This document shows positions 44,431-53,765 of a stretch of 64,000 nucleotides of DNA, in pieces. Location: the NCBI GenBank assembly GCA_003223645.1, contig QHVT01000024.1:25706-89705 (forward strand). The letters are read 5' to 3'. Position numbers and translations under genes: made by a program. Position 1 is the stretch's first letter; every line of letters starts with the position of its first letter. This DNA comes from Acidobacteriota bacterium. Lineage in GTDB: Bacteria; Acidobacteriota; Thermoanaerobaculia; Gp7-AA8. The notes below the pieces were generated by a model, which saw only the letters and a program-made list of their open reading frames with translations, did not search any database and was not told the DNA's origin.

Positions 44431-45699
44431 ATGCGAAGAAAAGCAGTTGCGCTCGTCATCGCCGCGGCCGTGCTCGCGTGCAAGGGACGAAGCTCAAAAA
44501 ACACACAGTACAAAACCGAAAAAGTCGATCGCGGCAACATCACGATGACCGTGACGGCCACCGGCACGGTGTCTGCCGTGAAGACCGTGCAGATCGGCAG
44601 TCAGGTGTCGGGCATGATCTCGCGCCTCTACGCCGACTTCAACAGCCGCGTGAAGAAGGGACAGCTCCTCGCCGAGCTCGATCCGACGCCGTTCGAGCAG
44701 CAGGTCGAACAGCGGCGCGCCGACGTCACGCGCGCGCAGGTGCAGACCGAGGACGCGCGCATCAAGTATGACCGTCAGCGGCGGCTCTCCGCCGCGGGTC
44801 TCGCTCCGCAGGCCGACGTCGATGCAGCGAAGGCGACGTACGACGGCGCGCGCGCGCAGACCACGCAGGCGCAAGCCGCGCTGAGCCAGTCCAACACGAA
44901 TCTGCGCTACACGAAAATCACGTCGCCGACCGACGGCATCGTCGTCGACAAACAGTACGAAGTCGGACAGACGGTCGCCGCGTCGTTCCAGGCGCCGACG
45001 CTCTTCGAGATCGCGCAGGACCTGACGAAGATGCAGATCCAGGCCGACGTCGATCAGTCCGACATCGGCCGCGTGAAGGTCGGACAGTTCGCGCGCTTCA
45101 CCGTCGACGCGTATCCGGAAGAAGAATTCCGCGGACGCATCGCGCAGATCCGCTACAACGCGCAGGTCAATCAGAACGTCGTCACCTATCCCGTGATCAT
45201 CGAAGTCGCGAATCCGGAAGAACGTTTGCGTCCGAAGATGACGGCGAACGTGACGATCGACGTCGCGACCGTACGCGACGTGCTGCGCGTGCAGAACGCC
45301 GCGCTGCGATTCAAACCGCCGACCGAAGAAGGCGCCCCCGCGGCGACGACGTCGACCGGCGGCGACGCGATGCGCCGCATGGCGCAGAGCGGACAGCAGA
45401 GCGGTCCCGCCGGCGCCGCGAGCCAGTTCCCGCGCGGACGCCGCGGACGCGGAGGCGCGAACGCGCCGAAGATGCAGACCGTGTACGTGCAGACCGGCAC
45501 GGGCAAAGAGCAAAAACTGACGCCTGTCGAGATCCGCACCGGCATCTCCGACGGACGCTTCACCGAAGTGGTGTCCGGCAATCTCAAGCCGGGCGACAAC
45601 GTCGTCGTCGGACTCGCGACCTCGAAAGTCGAGAGCGCGGCGCCGATGGGCGGCGGCGGAGGCGGTGCGCGTCCGGGCGGCGGCGGCCGGAGAGGCTAG
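44431..45699 (+). CDS. macA: MacA-type periplasmic adaptor of a tripartite efflux system
   Basis: 422 aa. Lipobox at VLACKG (Cys about residue 17), so membrane-anchored. Adaptor pattern: GTVSAVKTVQIGSQVSGMIS lipoyl half, LLAELDPTPFEQQVEQRRAD, long coiled hairpin (about 95-155), YTKITSPTDGIVVDKQYEVG lipoyl half, MQIQADVDQSDIGRVKVGQF barrel. A low-complexity tail (GGGGGGARPGGGGRRG) and a Gly/Arg segment at about 310-350 are unusual. Three bp before the ATPase gene. The MacB partners follow. Confidence 0.9.
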   Translation: MRRKAVALVIAAAVLACKGRSSKNTQYKTEKVDRGNITMTVTATGTVSAVKTVQIGSQVSGMISRLYADFNSRVKKGQLLAELDPTPFEQQVEQRRADVTRAQVQTEDARIKYDRQRRLSAAGLAPQADVDAAKATYDGARAQTTQAQAALSQSNTNLRYTKITSPTDGIVVDKQYEVGQTVAASFQAPTLFEIAQDLTKMQIQADVDQSDIGRVKVGQFARFTVDAYPEEEFRGRIAQIRYNAQVNQNVVTYPVIIEVANPEERLRPKMTANVTIDVATVRDVLRVQNAALRFKPPTEEGAPAATTSTGGDAMRRMAQSGQQSGPAGAASQFPRGRRGRGGANAPKMQTVYVQTGTGKEQKLTPVEIRTGISDGRFTEVVSGNLKPGDNVVVGLATSKVESAAPMGGGGGGARPGGGGRRG

Positions 45700-45702
45700 C
45701 CC

Positions 45703-46473
45703 GTGGCGAAGCCCAACTTCAATGGTCCGAAGGCAGTCATCGAGATCCGTGACCTCGTCAAGATCTACCATCTCGGCGAGGTCGACGTTCGCGCGCTCGA
45801 CGGCGTCGACCTCACCGTCAACGAAGGGGAGTTCGTCGCCATCATGGGTCCGTCCGGCTCCGGAAAGTCGACGCTGATGAACATCATCGGCTGCCTCGAC
45901 CGCCCGACCAGCGGCACGTACGTCCTCGACGCCAAAGACGTCTCGCGCATGAGCCGCGATCAGCGCGCGATCATTCGCAACGCGAAGATCGGCTTCGTGT
46001 TTCAAAGCTTCAATCTCCTCGCACGCACGTCCGCGCTGGAGAACGTCGAGCTGCCGCTGCTCTACGCCGACTTCGACGGCTCGACTCGCGATCGCAAGCA
46101 GGCCGCGCGCGACGCGCTGCATCGCGTCGGACTCGAAGGACGCGAGGCGAATCATCCGTCGCAACTCTCGGGCGGACAGCAGCAGCGCGTCGCGATCGCG
46201 CGCGCGCTCGTCACCAGTCCCGCGATCGTCCTCGCCGACGAGCCGACCGGCAACCTCGACTCGCGCACGTCCCTCGAGATCATGGGCATCTTCCAGGACC
46301 TGAACGACAGCGGAAAAACGATCGTGCTCATCACGCACGAGCCCGACATCGCGCGCCACGCGAAGCGGATCGTGCACGTGCGCGACGGAAAGATTCAGCA
46401 GGACGAGCGGATCATGCAGGATCGAATCGCAAGGAAGGGAATTGAAGCACCGATTGCACCGGTAGCTAGATAG
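45703..46473 (+). CDS. MacB/LolD-type ABC transporter ATP-binding protein
   Basis: 256 aa, GTG start. Walker [11 protein letters not shown]-loop FQSFNLL, signature [15 protein letters not shown], Walker [14 protein letters not shown]-loop ITHEPD. Short-form MacB ATPase with the FtsX-like permease encoded separately downstream. Residues after about 235 are a basic tail. The TAG stop is the first TAG of repeat H. Confidence 0.92.
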   Translation: MAKPNFNGPKAVIEIRDLVKIYHLGEVDVRALDGVDLTVNEGEFVAIMGPSGSGKSTLMNIIGCLDRPTSGTYVLDAKDVSRMSRDQRAIIRNAKIGFVFQSFNLLARTSALENVELPLLYADFDGSTRDRKQAARDALHRVGLEGREANHPSQLSGGQQQRVAIARALVTSPAIVLADEPTGNLDSRTSLEIMGIFQDLNDSGKTIVLITHEPDIARHAKRIVHVRDGKIQQDERIMQDRIARKGIEAPIAPVAR

Positions 46474-46574
46474 GACGAATAGGACTGATAGGACAGATGG
46501 GACGAATAGGAAATCATAGGATGTCCTATCAGTCCTATCAGTCCTATATGTCCTATTCGTCCTATCAGTCCTAG
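46471..46574. repeat. Repeat H: TAGGACTGA tandem units and inverted complement
   Basis: Left half has TAGGACGAA, TAGGACTGA, TAGGACAGA and similar 9-bp units; right half has TCAGTCCTA and TTCGTCCTA units in the opposite sense. It can form a long hairpin between the ATPase and permease genes, and begins at the ATPase stop codon. Confidence 0.9.
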
Positions 46575-46583
46575 GAGACCATC

Positions 46584-47813
46584 ATGCGCAATTCCATCGT
46601 TCGCCTCGGCAACATCACCGTCGTCGGCTTGAAATCGATCGCGCGGAACAAGATGCGCTCGCTGCTCACCGCGCTCGGCATCGTCATCGGCGTCGCATGC
46701 GTCATCGTCTCCGTCGCCATCGGCGCGGGCGTCGCGCAGTCGGTCTCCGAGATGATCAACTCCCTCGGATCGAACTTCATCATGGTCATGCCCGGCACGT
46801 CGACGCAGAGCGGCGCGCGCATGTTCACCGGCAACTCCACGCTCACCGAGGAAGACGCGGAAGCGATCAAACGCGAGGCGCCGGCGGTGGGATACGTCTC
46901 CCCGAACACGCGCACCGCGGCGCAAGTCATCGCGGGAGAGTTGAACTGGTCGACGTCGATTCAGGGCGTCGGCGTCGAGTGGCCGAACATCCGCTCGTGG
47001 AACATCGACGAGGGCTCGTTTTTCACGGAGGGCGACGTGCGCTCCGGCGCGAAAGTCGCCGTCCTCGGCAAAACCGTCGCCGACAATCTCTTTCCCAGCG
47101 GCGGCGCGGTCGGCTCGATCGTGCGCATCAAGAATGTGCCGTTCAAAGTCGTCGGCGTGCTCGAGAAAAAAGGCGGCAGCATGATGGGCTCCGATCAGGA
47201 CGACCTCATCATCGCGCCGTATACGACGGTGATGAAGCGCCTCAGCGGACAAAGCAAGATCGGCATGATCATCGTCTCCGCCGCGTCCGCGGAACAGGTG
47301 CAGGACGCGATGGATCAGATGGACGCGCTCCTGCGGCAGCGGCATCGCATCCCGCCGGGCGGCGACGCCGACTTCATGATGCGCTCGCAGGAAGAGATGG
47401 CGCAGGCCAACGCACAGCAGGTCGGACTGATGCGCAACCTCCTCCTCGGCATCGCCATCGTGTCGCTAGCAGTCGGAGGCATCGGCATCATGAACATCAT
47501 GCTCGTCAGCGTCACCGAGCGCACGCGCGAGATCGGCATCCGCATGGCCATCGGCGCGCGCGGCCGCCACGTGCTGCTGCAGTTCCTGTTCGAAGCCGTC
47601 ACACTCTCGGTCCTCGGCGGATTGTTAGGCGTGCTCTTCGGTGTCGGCGTGGCCAAGCTGATCGAGCGCGTCATCAAGTGGCCGATCGTCATCAGTCCGC
47701 AGGCGATCATCGTCGCGTTCGTCGTCGCCGCGACGATCGGAATCTTCTTCGGCTTCTACCCGGCGCGCAAAGCCTCGAAGCTCGACCCGATCGACGCGCT
47801 GCGATACGAGTAG
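46584..47813 (+). CDS. MacB/FtsX-like ABC transporter permease
   Basis: 409 aa. First membrane segment about 22-46 (SLLTALGIVIGVACVIVSVA), then a large periplasmic MacB_PCD domain (about 50-260), then three membrane segments (about 285-310, 335-360, 375-400) in the FtsX layout: GGIGIMNIMLVSVTERTREI, LQFLFEAVTLSVLGGLLGVL, FYPARKASKLDPIDALRYE. With the ATPase and the adaptor it would form a MacAB-type exporter of a peptide, lipid or macrolide-like substrate. The outer-membrane channel is not encoded here. Confidence 0.93.
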   Translation: MRNSIVRLGNITVVGLKSIARNKMRSLLTALGIVIGVACVIVSVAIGAGVAQSVSEMINSLGSNFIMVMPGTSTQSGARMFTGNSTLTEEDAEAIKREAPAVGYVSPNTRTAAQVIAGELNWSTSIQGVGVEWPNIRSWNIDEGSFFTEGDVRSGAKVAVLGKTVADNLFPSGGAVGSIVRIKNVPFKVVGVLEKKGGSMMGSDQDDLIIAPYTTVMKRLSGQSKIGMIIVSAASAEQVQDAMDQMDALLRQRHRIPPGGDADFMMRSQEEMAQANAQQVGLMRNLLLGIAIVSLAVGGIGIMNIMLVSVTERTREIGIRMAIGARGRHVLLQFLFEAVTLSVLGGLLGVLFGVGVAKLIERVIKWPIVISPQAIIVAFVVAATIGIFFGFYPARKASKLDPIDALRYE

Positions 47814-47937
47814 TTGCAGTCGCGGTTGCGCAGTCGCTCGGTTGCGCGGTTGCGCAGCGGTTCCTGAGCAGGCGCATAGGCCACGGGCTTCTGAGCCTCT
47901 GCCGCGCGACCGCGTGACCGCGCAACCGCTTGCAACC
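47814..47937. repeat. Repeat I: GGTTGCGC units and inverted complement
   Basis: Left half has repeated CGGTTGCGCAG-type units; right half has GACCGCGTGACCGCGCAACC in the opposite sense, ending GCAACC. It starts directly after the permease TAG stop. Confidence 0.8.
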
Positions 47938-47979
47938 CCAACGGAATACCCCTCGCTCCCGTAACATTACGGTGCACGC

Positions 47980-49362
47980 ATGAGGGGATCTCACGGTTGG
48001 GCAGAAGTGTCTCGCGAACGCAAGCGGGACATCATCGAGGCGATCGTCGCGAATAAACCGACGCGCGGACCGGTGCACGCCGAGCTCGACCTCACCGACC
48101 GCTGCAACGTCGCCTGCTACTTCTGCAATCAGCAGGACCTGCGGACGAAGGACTCGATTCCTCTCCCGAGGCTGACCGATCTCATCGACGAGCTGGCTGA
48201 AGGCGGATTGAAGTCCGTTCGCCTCTCCGGCGGCGGCGATCCGCTGTTTCATCGCGACGTCCTCAACGTCATGGATCATCTCGCGTCGCGCAACGTCATC
48301 ATCGACAACGTGACGACGAACGGCGTCGCGCTGACGAACGACGTCGCGACGCGGCTCGTGAACGGCAAAGCGCGCGAAGTCATCTTCTCGCTCAATGCCG
48401 TCGACGCCGCCGACTACGCGCGCATGATGCAGGTGAAGCCGGCGCTGTTCGACAAGGTGCTGGCCAACATCCGCAACCTCGTCGCCGCGCGCGGCGACTC
48501 AATCTATCCGTCGATCGTCGTGCAGTTCCTCATCGACCGGAAGAACGTCAACCGCATCGTCGACATGTACGAGCTCGGACGCTCGCTGCATCCCGACCGC
48601 ATCGCCATCAACGCCGTGCTCGAGATTCCGTTCGAGCGCATCGATCGCTCGGTGATTCTGCATCTCGAAGACAACCTAGTCGCCGAGCCGCAGATCGAAG
48701 AGATCCTCCGCCGCGACAAAGAAGAGCGCCTGCTGCAGATCGACTTTCCGTATCCGCAGTGGAACGAGATGCTGCAGCGCACGCGCGACCGCGTCGGCAC
48801 CGTGCCGCACAACAACTTTCCGGTGGCGAAGTCGTTCAAAGGCGAGAACGGCGGCTGCTTCTTCGCCTGGTACAGCGCGGCGATCACCGGCAACGGCGAC
48901 ATCCGTCCGTGCTGCCTGCTCCTCAATCCGACCGTGAAGCCGCTCGGCAACGTGAACGACAAGCCGAAGTTCGCCGATCACTGGAACGGTCCCGAGTTCC
49001 AGCTGATGCGCGACGAGATGCGCGAAGTGCTGCTGATGAAGAGCAGGAAGCCGTACACGCCGCAGCGCTTCAAGATCCTGAAGGAACAGTGCGTCGCCCC
49101 GCACATGTGCTATCTCAAGACGATGTACTTCCAGGGCGACGAAGAGTTCTACGCGGAGCTCGACACCGCGTTGACGAAGATGCGCGAGAAAGAAATCCGC
49201 TACGTCTTCGGCAACAACACCAAGCGCAAGCGCGCGATCGAGTTGTACGTGCAGGAACACCCGCGCGCAAAGCGCGCCTGGGACTGGTTCCGCGAGAACA
49301 CGCGTCCCGCGCGCGTCTTCCTCAAGCAGCGACTGGGCGTGGACCTGACGGACGCGGTTTAG
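47980..49362 (+). CDS. Radical SAM protein with SPASM-like C-terminal region
   Basis: 460 aa. Iron-sulfur motif C42-x3-C46-x2-C49 (RCNVACYFC), then SVRLSGGGDPLFHRDVLN and NVTTNGVALTN of the radical SAM barrel. A second cluster region includes GGCFFAWYSAAITGNGDIRP and CCLLLNP, with further Cys in CVAPHMC, as in SPASM-type auxiliary clusters. The SPASM family often modifies peptides or acts in maturation; no precursor peptide gene is visible nearby. The C-terminal 60 residues are basic and helical. Ends beside repeat C1. Confidence 0.85.
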   Translation: MRGSHGWAEVSRERKRDIIEAIVANKPTRGPVHAELDLTDRCNVACYFCNQQDLRTKDSIPLPRLTDLIDELAEGGLKSVRLSGGGDPLFHRDVLNVMDHLASRNVIIDNVTTNGVALTNDVATRLVNGKAREVIFSLNAVDAADYARMMQVKPALFDKVLANIRNLVAARGDSIYPSIVVQFLIDRKNVNRIVDMYELGRSLHPDRIAINAVLEIPFERIDRSVILHLEDNLVAEPQIEEILRRDKEERLLQIDFPYPQWNEMLQRTRDRVGTVPHNNFPVAKSFKGENGGCFFAWYSAAITGNGDIRPCCLLLNPTVKPLGNVNDKPKFADHWNGPEFQLMRDEMREVLLMKSRKPYTPQRFKILKEQCVAPHMCYLKTMYFQGDEEFYAELDTALTKMREKEIRYVFGNNTKRKRAIELYVQEHPRAKRAWDWFRENTRPARVFLKQRLGVDLTDAV

Positions 49363-49365
49363 TCC

Positions 49366-49443
49366 TTTTTGGACTGCGGTGGCTTCGCCGCCGCTTTTTC
49401 ACACCGTATACAAAAGCGGCGGCGAAGCCGCCGCAGTCCAAAG
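49366..49443. repeat. Repeat C1: GGACTGCGGCGGC hairpin between convergent genes
   Basis: 31-bp arms (TTTGGACTGCGGTGGCTTCG... and its complement at 49413-49443) with one mismatch, loop containing CACACCGT. T and A runs flank the arms, so it can act as a bidirectional terminator for the radical SAM and OPT genes. C2 (55085) is the coding copy. Confidence 0.88.
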
Positions 49444-49447
49444 AAAC

Positions 49448-51466
49448 TTACTCCTCGACGTACGCGCTCTTGCGCGTCGAGTCCACCCAGAGGTAGACGC
49501 ACAATCCCACGAACAACACGAGCGAGACGAGCTCGGATGCGGTTTGATTGTCGTAGAAAAATGTCCGGAGCCGTTCGACCTCGAACGTCGGCTTGTACCA
49601 CTTGAACAGACGTAACGAGGCGCCCAGAACTCCACCCAGTGCGCCACCCGCCATGAGTCCCGAGGCAATGATCACGCCTCGCTCGCGGATCGTGCGGCCT
49701 CTGGCGCCGCCTTCGCGCTCCGATCGTTTCTGAACCAGATGCGAGAGAAAACCGCCCACCAGCGCCGGCGTGTTGAGATTGAGCGGAAGATACATCCCCA
49801 GCGCGAAGATCAACGCGGGAACGCCGAGCATCTCCATGGCAATGGTGATCAACGCGCCGGCGAGGAACAGGATGTAGGCGATCGGCTGGCGATTCATGAA
49901 TCCCTGCACGAGCGCCTTCATGATTGACGCTTGCGGGGCCTCTAGCACGGGACGCGTGTCGCCCGGCGCCATTTCGCCGAACTGGTAGACCTTCGCGAGC
50001 ATGACGATCGTCAAGCCCACGGCGAGCGCCGCCGCGATCACGCCGTAGAACTTCACCTTTTCCTGCGCCGCAGGCGTGGAGCCGAGCCAGTATCCGGTCT
50101 TGAGATCGGTAATCGTCTGGCCGGAAACCGACAGCGCGGTGCACACCATGCCCGCGATCGCCATCACGAAAAACATTCCTGTCGTCCCGGAAAGACCGAA
50201 TTGCAGCAGCACGACCGACGAGATGATGATCGTGAGCATGGTCATGCCCGATACCGGATTGCGTGCGGTCGTGGCGATCGCGTTCGCCGCGACGGACGTG
50301 AAGAAGAACGAGAACAGCAGCGTGAGGAGCAGGCCGAGCGCCAGCACCACGGCCGATGGCCGGAGCGTGCCGAAGAAGATCGCGACGCCGAGCGCGCCGA
50401 GAATCACGCCCATGAGAATGGTCATGATCGAGATGTCGCGGTCGGTGCGGTCGTTGTGCAGATGATGATCCGATTTGAACGCACGCGCGGCGATGCTGAA
50501 CGAGCCGTAAATCACGCGCAGCGACTTGATGATTCCGAAAATGCCTGCAGTGGCGATTGCGCCGACACCGACGTAGCGCACGTAGTTGCGGAGAATCTGC
50601 GCGGCGCTCATTTCACCGATCGGAATGTCGCCCGGATAGACGGCGCCCGGCACGTGTTGGCCGATCATGAAAATCAAGGGAACGAGGGCAAAGTTTGCCA
50701 CGATGCCGCCCGCAACCAGGATCATCGACGAGCGCAACCCCATGACGTATCCGAGTCCCAAAATGAACGGTGTGGCATCGAAGCCGACCACGATTTTCGT
50801 TTTGTCGGCGAGCTTCTTCATGAACGCGATGAATTGGAAGTTGAGGTTCTCGCGCCAAATGAGGAACGTGCCGACCGTGAACTCGTAGACAGCGGCGATG
50901 CCGGTCGCCTGCAGCAGCAGCTTCGCCTGCGAGCCGCCTTTCTCTCCCGTCACGATCACTTCCGTAATCGCGGTCGCCTCGGGATACGGGAGCTGCCCGT
51001 GCATCTCGCGTACGAAGTAACGGCGCAGAGGAATGAGAAACAACACGCCGAGGCAGCCGCCGGACAGGCAGATGAAAATGGTCTGCACCGGATGTGGATT
51101 CAGGTTTAGCGAGTAGAGCGCGGGAAGGGTGAAGATCGCGCCGGCGACGACTGAACCCGCCGCGCCGCCGACACTGGTAATGATCACGTTCTCGAGCACC
51201 GTCGAGCGCCGCGCGTACAAGCGCGCGAGACCAATGGCGAGAATGGCGATCGGAATCGCCGCCTCCATCACCTGCCCGACCTTCAGCCCCGAATACGCCG
51301 ACGCGACGGTGAAGATGATGCAGAGAAATAATCCCCATCCGATCGCGCGGCCCGTCGCCTCCGGCGGCGCCTGCTCGGCCGGAACCATCGGCATGTACTC
51401 CTCGTTTTCCTTCAGCGGAAGGTAGGCGTTCTCGGGGAGGGACTTCGATTCCGCGGCTGCTTCCAT
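49448..51466 (-). CDS. OPT family oligopeptide/metal-chelate transporter
   Basis: 672 aa from the ATG at 51466, chosen because GGAG lies 7 bp upstream and the upstream ORF lacks one. About 16 membrane segments. Motifs typical of bacterial OPT members: SAYSGLKVGQVMEAAIPIAI, YPEATAITEVI, MTMLTIIISS, QTITDLKTGYWLGS. The family imports oligopeptides or metal-chelates by proton coupling in the inner membrane. The upstream gap carries repeat F3. Confidence 0.92.
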   Translation of the reverse strand: MEAAAESKSLPENAYLPLKENEEYMPMVPAEQAPPEATGRAIGWGLFLCIIFTVASAYSGLKVGQVMEAAIPIAILAIGLARLYARRSTVLENVIITSVGGAAGSVVAGAIFTLPALYSLNLNPHPVQTIFICLSGGCLGVLFLIPLRRYFVREMHGQLPYPEATAITEVIVTGEKGGSQAKLLLQATGIAAVYEFTVGTFLIWRENLNFQFIAFMKKLADKTKIVVGFDATPFILGLGYVMGLRSSMILVAGGIVANFALVPLIFMIGQHVPGAVYPGDIPIGEMSAAQILRNYVRYVGVGAIATAGIFGIIKSLRVIYGSFSIAARAFKSDHHLHNDRTDRDISIMTILMGVILGALGVAIFFGTLRPSAVVLALGLLLTLLFSFFFTSVAANAIATTARNPVSGMTMLTIIISSVVLLQFGLSGTTGMFFVMAIAGMVCTALSVSGQTITDLKTGYWLGSTPAAQEKVKFYGVIAAALAVGLTIVMLAKVYQFGEMAPGDTRPVLEAPQASIMKALVQGFMNRQPIAYILFLAGALITIAMEMLGVPALIFALGMYLPLNLNTPALVGGFLSHLVQKRSEREGGARGRTIRERGVIIASGLMAGGALGGVLGASLRLFKWYKPTFEVERLRTFFYDNQTASELVSLVLFVGLCVYLWVDSTRKSAYVEE

Positions 51467-51507
51467 TCGCAATCTCCGTTCAACGCGATTTGGACCGGCG
51501 GCTATGG

Positions 51508-51628
51508 TCTCATGAAGGCTCAAAGGCGCAGAGGCTCAAAGGCTCAAAGTGGGCCACCACAGTCCACGTTGCTCGCGGCTGGGCGGTGGGCCACTTTGAG
51601 CCTCTGCGCCCTTGAGCCTCTGCGCCCC
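51508..51628. repeat. Repeat F3: GGCTCAAAGGCGCAGAGGCTC hairpin
   Basis: AAGGCTCAAAGGCGCAGAGG and GGCTCAAAGTGGGCC at the left pair with GGCCCACTTTGAGCCTCTGC and GCCCTTGAGCCTCTG at the right. Same units as F1. Fills the gap between the OPT and M1 peptidase genes. Confidence 0.88.
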
Positions 51629-53386
51629 TCACACACTCCACTTCAAAATCTGATCGATCGTACGGTACGACACCGCGTGATACATCGGTCGCGCTTTCGC
51701 GTAGATCGCGCGCGCACGTGCGAGTCCTTCCGGTGTCTCGGCAAGCTTTTGGTACAGCGGCTTGAGGAACTTGCGGCGTCCCTGCCGCAGGAGAAAGCGC
51801 TCCAGCGCAGGGTACGCGGCCTCGTATTGGTGATCGATTGCCTGCAGCAGCCACTCATGGAGGATCTCGGAGTTCCCGCTGTCGGTGAAGTGGAACGTGG
51901 CGTCGAGCCCGGACATCTGCTCGCGCGTGAGCGTCTTCGGGAGATGGCGGAGGAAGTGGATCCATTCGTGCGTCGACCACTGCTTCGTCGCGAGCTTCGA
52001 CGCCGGCGTGCCGCTCTCGAATGCGCGCACCTGCTCTTCGACTTTCACGAACGCGTCGGAGTGGATCTTCGGGCAATTCGGCGGGATTCCCGGTCCATTG
52101 ACCCACTGATCAATGTTGATGGTCGCGTCAAGTTGAGGGAAGCGCGCGTTCAGCACATCGAGGAAGCCCCGTGTCGTCATCGACTGGAAGGCATGCTGGT
52201 CGAAGTACTCGCGCAGGAACGCGTCCCACGGCTCGCGGCCGACGGTCTCTTCGGCGAGGCGCAGGAAGGAGTAGCCCTTCTCGTACGGCAGCTTCGTCGC
52301 GGCGTCGTCGGGGTCGCGCCCTTCGAGATCGCCGACGAGATGCGTGTCGCGCGGCGGGAGCTCGGCGACGGTGGCGACGAGATCCTGATAACCGAGGAGC
52401 GCGAGCATCTCGGAGTAATCGCGGCCGGCGATCGCCTCCATGATGCGGCGCTCGAAGTAGACGGTGAATCCCTCGTTGAGCCAGAAGTCGTTCCATGTCG
52501 CGTTTGTGACGAGATTGCCGGACCACGAGTGCGCGAGCTCATGCGCGACGAGGCTCACCAGCGAGCGGTCGCCCGCGAGGATCGTCGGCGTCGCGAACGT
52601 GAGCCGCGGATTCTCCATCCCGCCGAACGGAAAGCTCGGCGGCAGCACGAGCACGTCGTACTCCCCCCAGCGATATGGCCCGTACAACTTCTCCGCGGCC
52701 TCGATCATCTTCGGCGTGTCGGCGAGCTCGTACGCCGACGCTTCGATCATCGGCTTCTCCGCGTACACGCCGCTGTTGTCGCTGAACCGGCGAAACGCGA
52801 GATCGCCGACCGACAGCGCGAGCAGGTACGACGGAATCGGCTGCGGCATGTGGAAGTGATACACGCCGCTGTCGTTCGCCTCGACCGGATTCTCCGCGCT
52901 CATCACCGCCATGAGCTCCTTCGGAACGCGGACCGTCGCCGAGTACGTCATGCGAATGCCCGGCGAGTCCTGGCAGGGCACCCACGTGCGCGCGAGGATC
53001 GCCTGCGACTGCGTGAAGAGAAACGGATGCTTGCCGCCCGCGGTCTGCGCCGGCGCGAGCCACTGCACGGCCGCCGCGTCCGGCGAGGTCTCGTAATGGA
53101 TCGACACGACCTCGGTGTCTTCGTCGACGTCGATCGTCAGCGCGCGTCCGAGGAATGGTGTTTCGTCGCCGAGCGCGAACGTCGCCTCGCCGCCGCCGTC
53201 GATGTTGATCCGGTCGATCGTGAGTCCGTGCGTGTCGAGCACGAGCCGGCGCGCTTCAGGCGTCTTCTCGAAGCGAACCTCGGCGATGCCGCGCAGCACG
53301 CGCCGCTCGAAGTCGACCTCGAGATTCAACGCGATGTGGCGCACCACCGCCTCGTCGGGACGTGCGAACGAATGAACGTCTCTCAT
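51629..53386 (-). CDS. M1-family aminopeptidase (leukotriene A4 hydrolase-like)
   Basis: 585 aa, no signal peptide. Order: N-terminal beta domain (about 1-200), catalytic domain with substrate motif GGMEN (FGGMENPRLTF) and zinc site HELAHSWSGN...NEGFT, then the helical C-terminal domain typical of leukotriene A4 hydrolases (from about 450; STHEWIHFLRHLPKTLTREQ). All catalytic residues are present. In bacteria it acts as an aminopeptidase, and the LTA4-hydrolase activity is not implied. Cytosolic. The gap upstream holds repeat B2. Confidence 0.93.
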   Translation of the reverse strand: MRDVHSFARPDEAVVRHIALNLEVDFERRVLRGIAEVRFEKTPEARRLVLDTHGLTIDRINIDGGGEATFALGDETPFLGRALTIDVDEDTEVVSIHYETSPDAAAVQWLAPAQTAGGKHPFLFTQSQAILARTWVPCQDSPGIRMTYSATVRVPKELMAVMSAENPVEANDSGVYHFHMPQPIPSYLLALSVGDLAFRRFSDNSGVYAEKPMIEASAYELADTPKMIEAAEKLYGPYRWGEYDVLVLPPSFPFGGMENPRLTFATPTILAGDRSLVSLVAHELAHSWSGNLVTNATWNDFWLNEGFTVYFERRIMEAIAGRDYSEMLALLGYQDLVATVAELPPRDTHLVGDLEGRDPDDAATKLPYEKGYSFLRLAEETVGREPWDAFLREYFDQHAFQSMTTRGFLDVLNARFPQLDATINIDQWVNGPGIPPNCPKIHSDAFVKVEEQVRAFESGTPASKLATKQWSTHEWIHFLRHLPKTLTREQMSGLDATFHFTDSGNSEILHEWLLQAIDHQYEAAYPALERFLLRQGRRKFLKPLYQKLAETPEGLARARAIYAKARPMYHAVSYRTIDQILKWSV

Positions 53387-53406
53387 GGGGGTAGCATATC
53401 GTTCTC

Positions 53407-53511
53407 TTTATCCCGCGCGCAGACGCGGGATCTCGGATGGCACTGAAACGATTCATCCGCATGGATGAGACCCGGTGGAACCAGAGATCCCGCGTCTACG
53501 CGCGGGATAAA
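53407..53511. repeat. Repeat B2: long hairpin with TTTATCCCGCGCG arms
   Basis: 28-bp arms at 53407-53434 and 53484-53511 with one mismatch, and interior shared with B1 (GGTGGAACCAGAGATCC). Lies in the divergent promoter region of the M1 peptidase and the small gene at 53523. Confidence 0.9.
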
Positions 53512-53522
53512 CTTCACTGCGA

Positions 53523-53765
53523 ATGGCCTGCGACCACAAGGGCGGACCGGAGCTGATCGAGATGGCGGAGCAACATCTCCGTGAACTCGGGCGCGCGCCG
53601 GAGCCGGGCATGCGCTTTCGCTGGTCGGAGAACCTCGACGAAGGCATGTGGGCCTCGGTGATCGTGGAGATCGAGCGCCGCGGCGACGCGTGGATCATCA
53701 CGCGCATCGATCGCAGGCGCGAGCCGCTCGACGAGGCGGAGTGCGGCTTCCGATCACTCGCGTAA
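53523..53765 (+). CDS. Small protein of unknown function
   Basis: 80 aa, ATG 11 bp after repeat B2. One CDHK near the start, and a predicted alpha-beta body (ASVIVEIERRGDAWIITRID). No family recognised. Its 3' end overlaps the end of the opposing membrane gene by 12 bp. The overlap and lack of clear ribosome site leave some doubt. Confidence 0.45.
   Translation: MACDHKGGPELIEMAEQHLRELGRAPEPGMRFRWSENLDEGMWASVIVEIERRGDAWIITRIDRRREPLDEAECGFRSLA

Noticed and set aside
44494..46377. 627-codon minus-strand ORF across the MacA and ATPase genes
   Set aside because: Shadow frame; both plus-strand genes carry full motifs.
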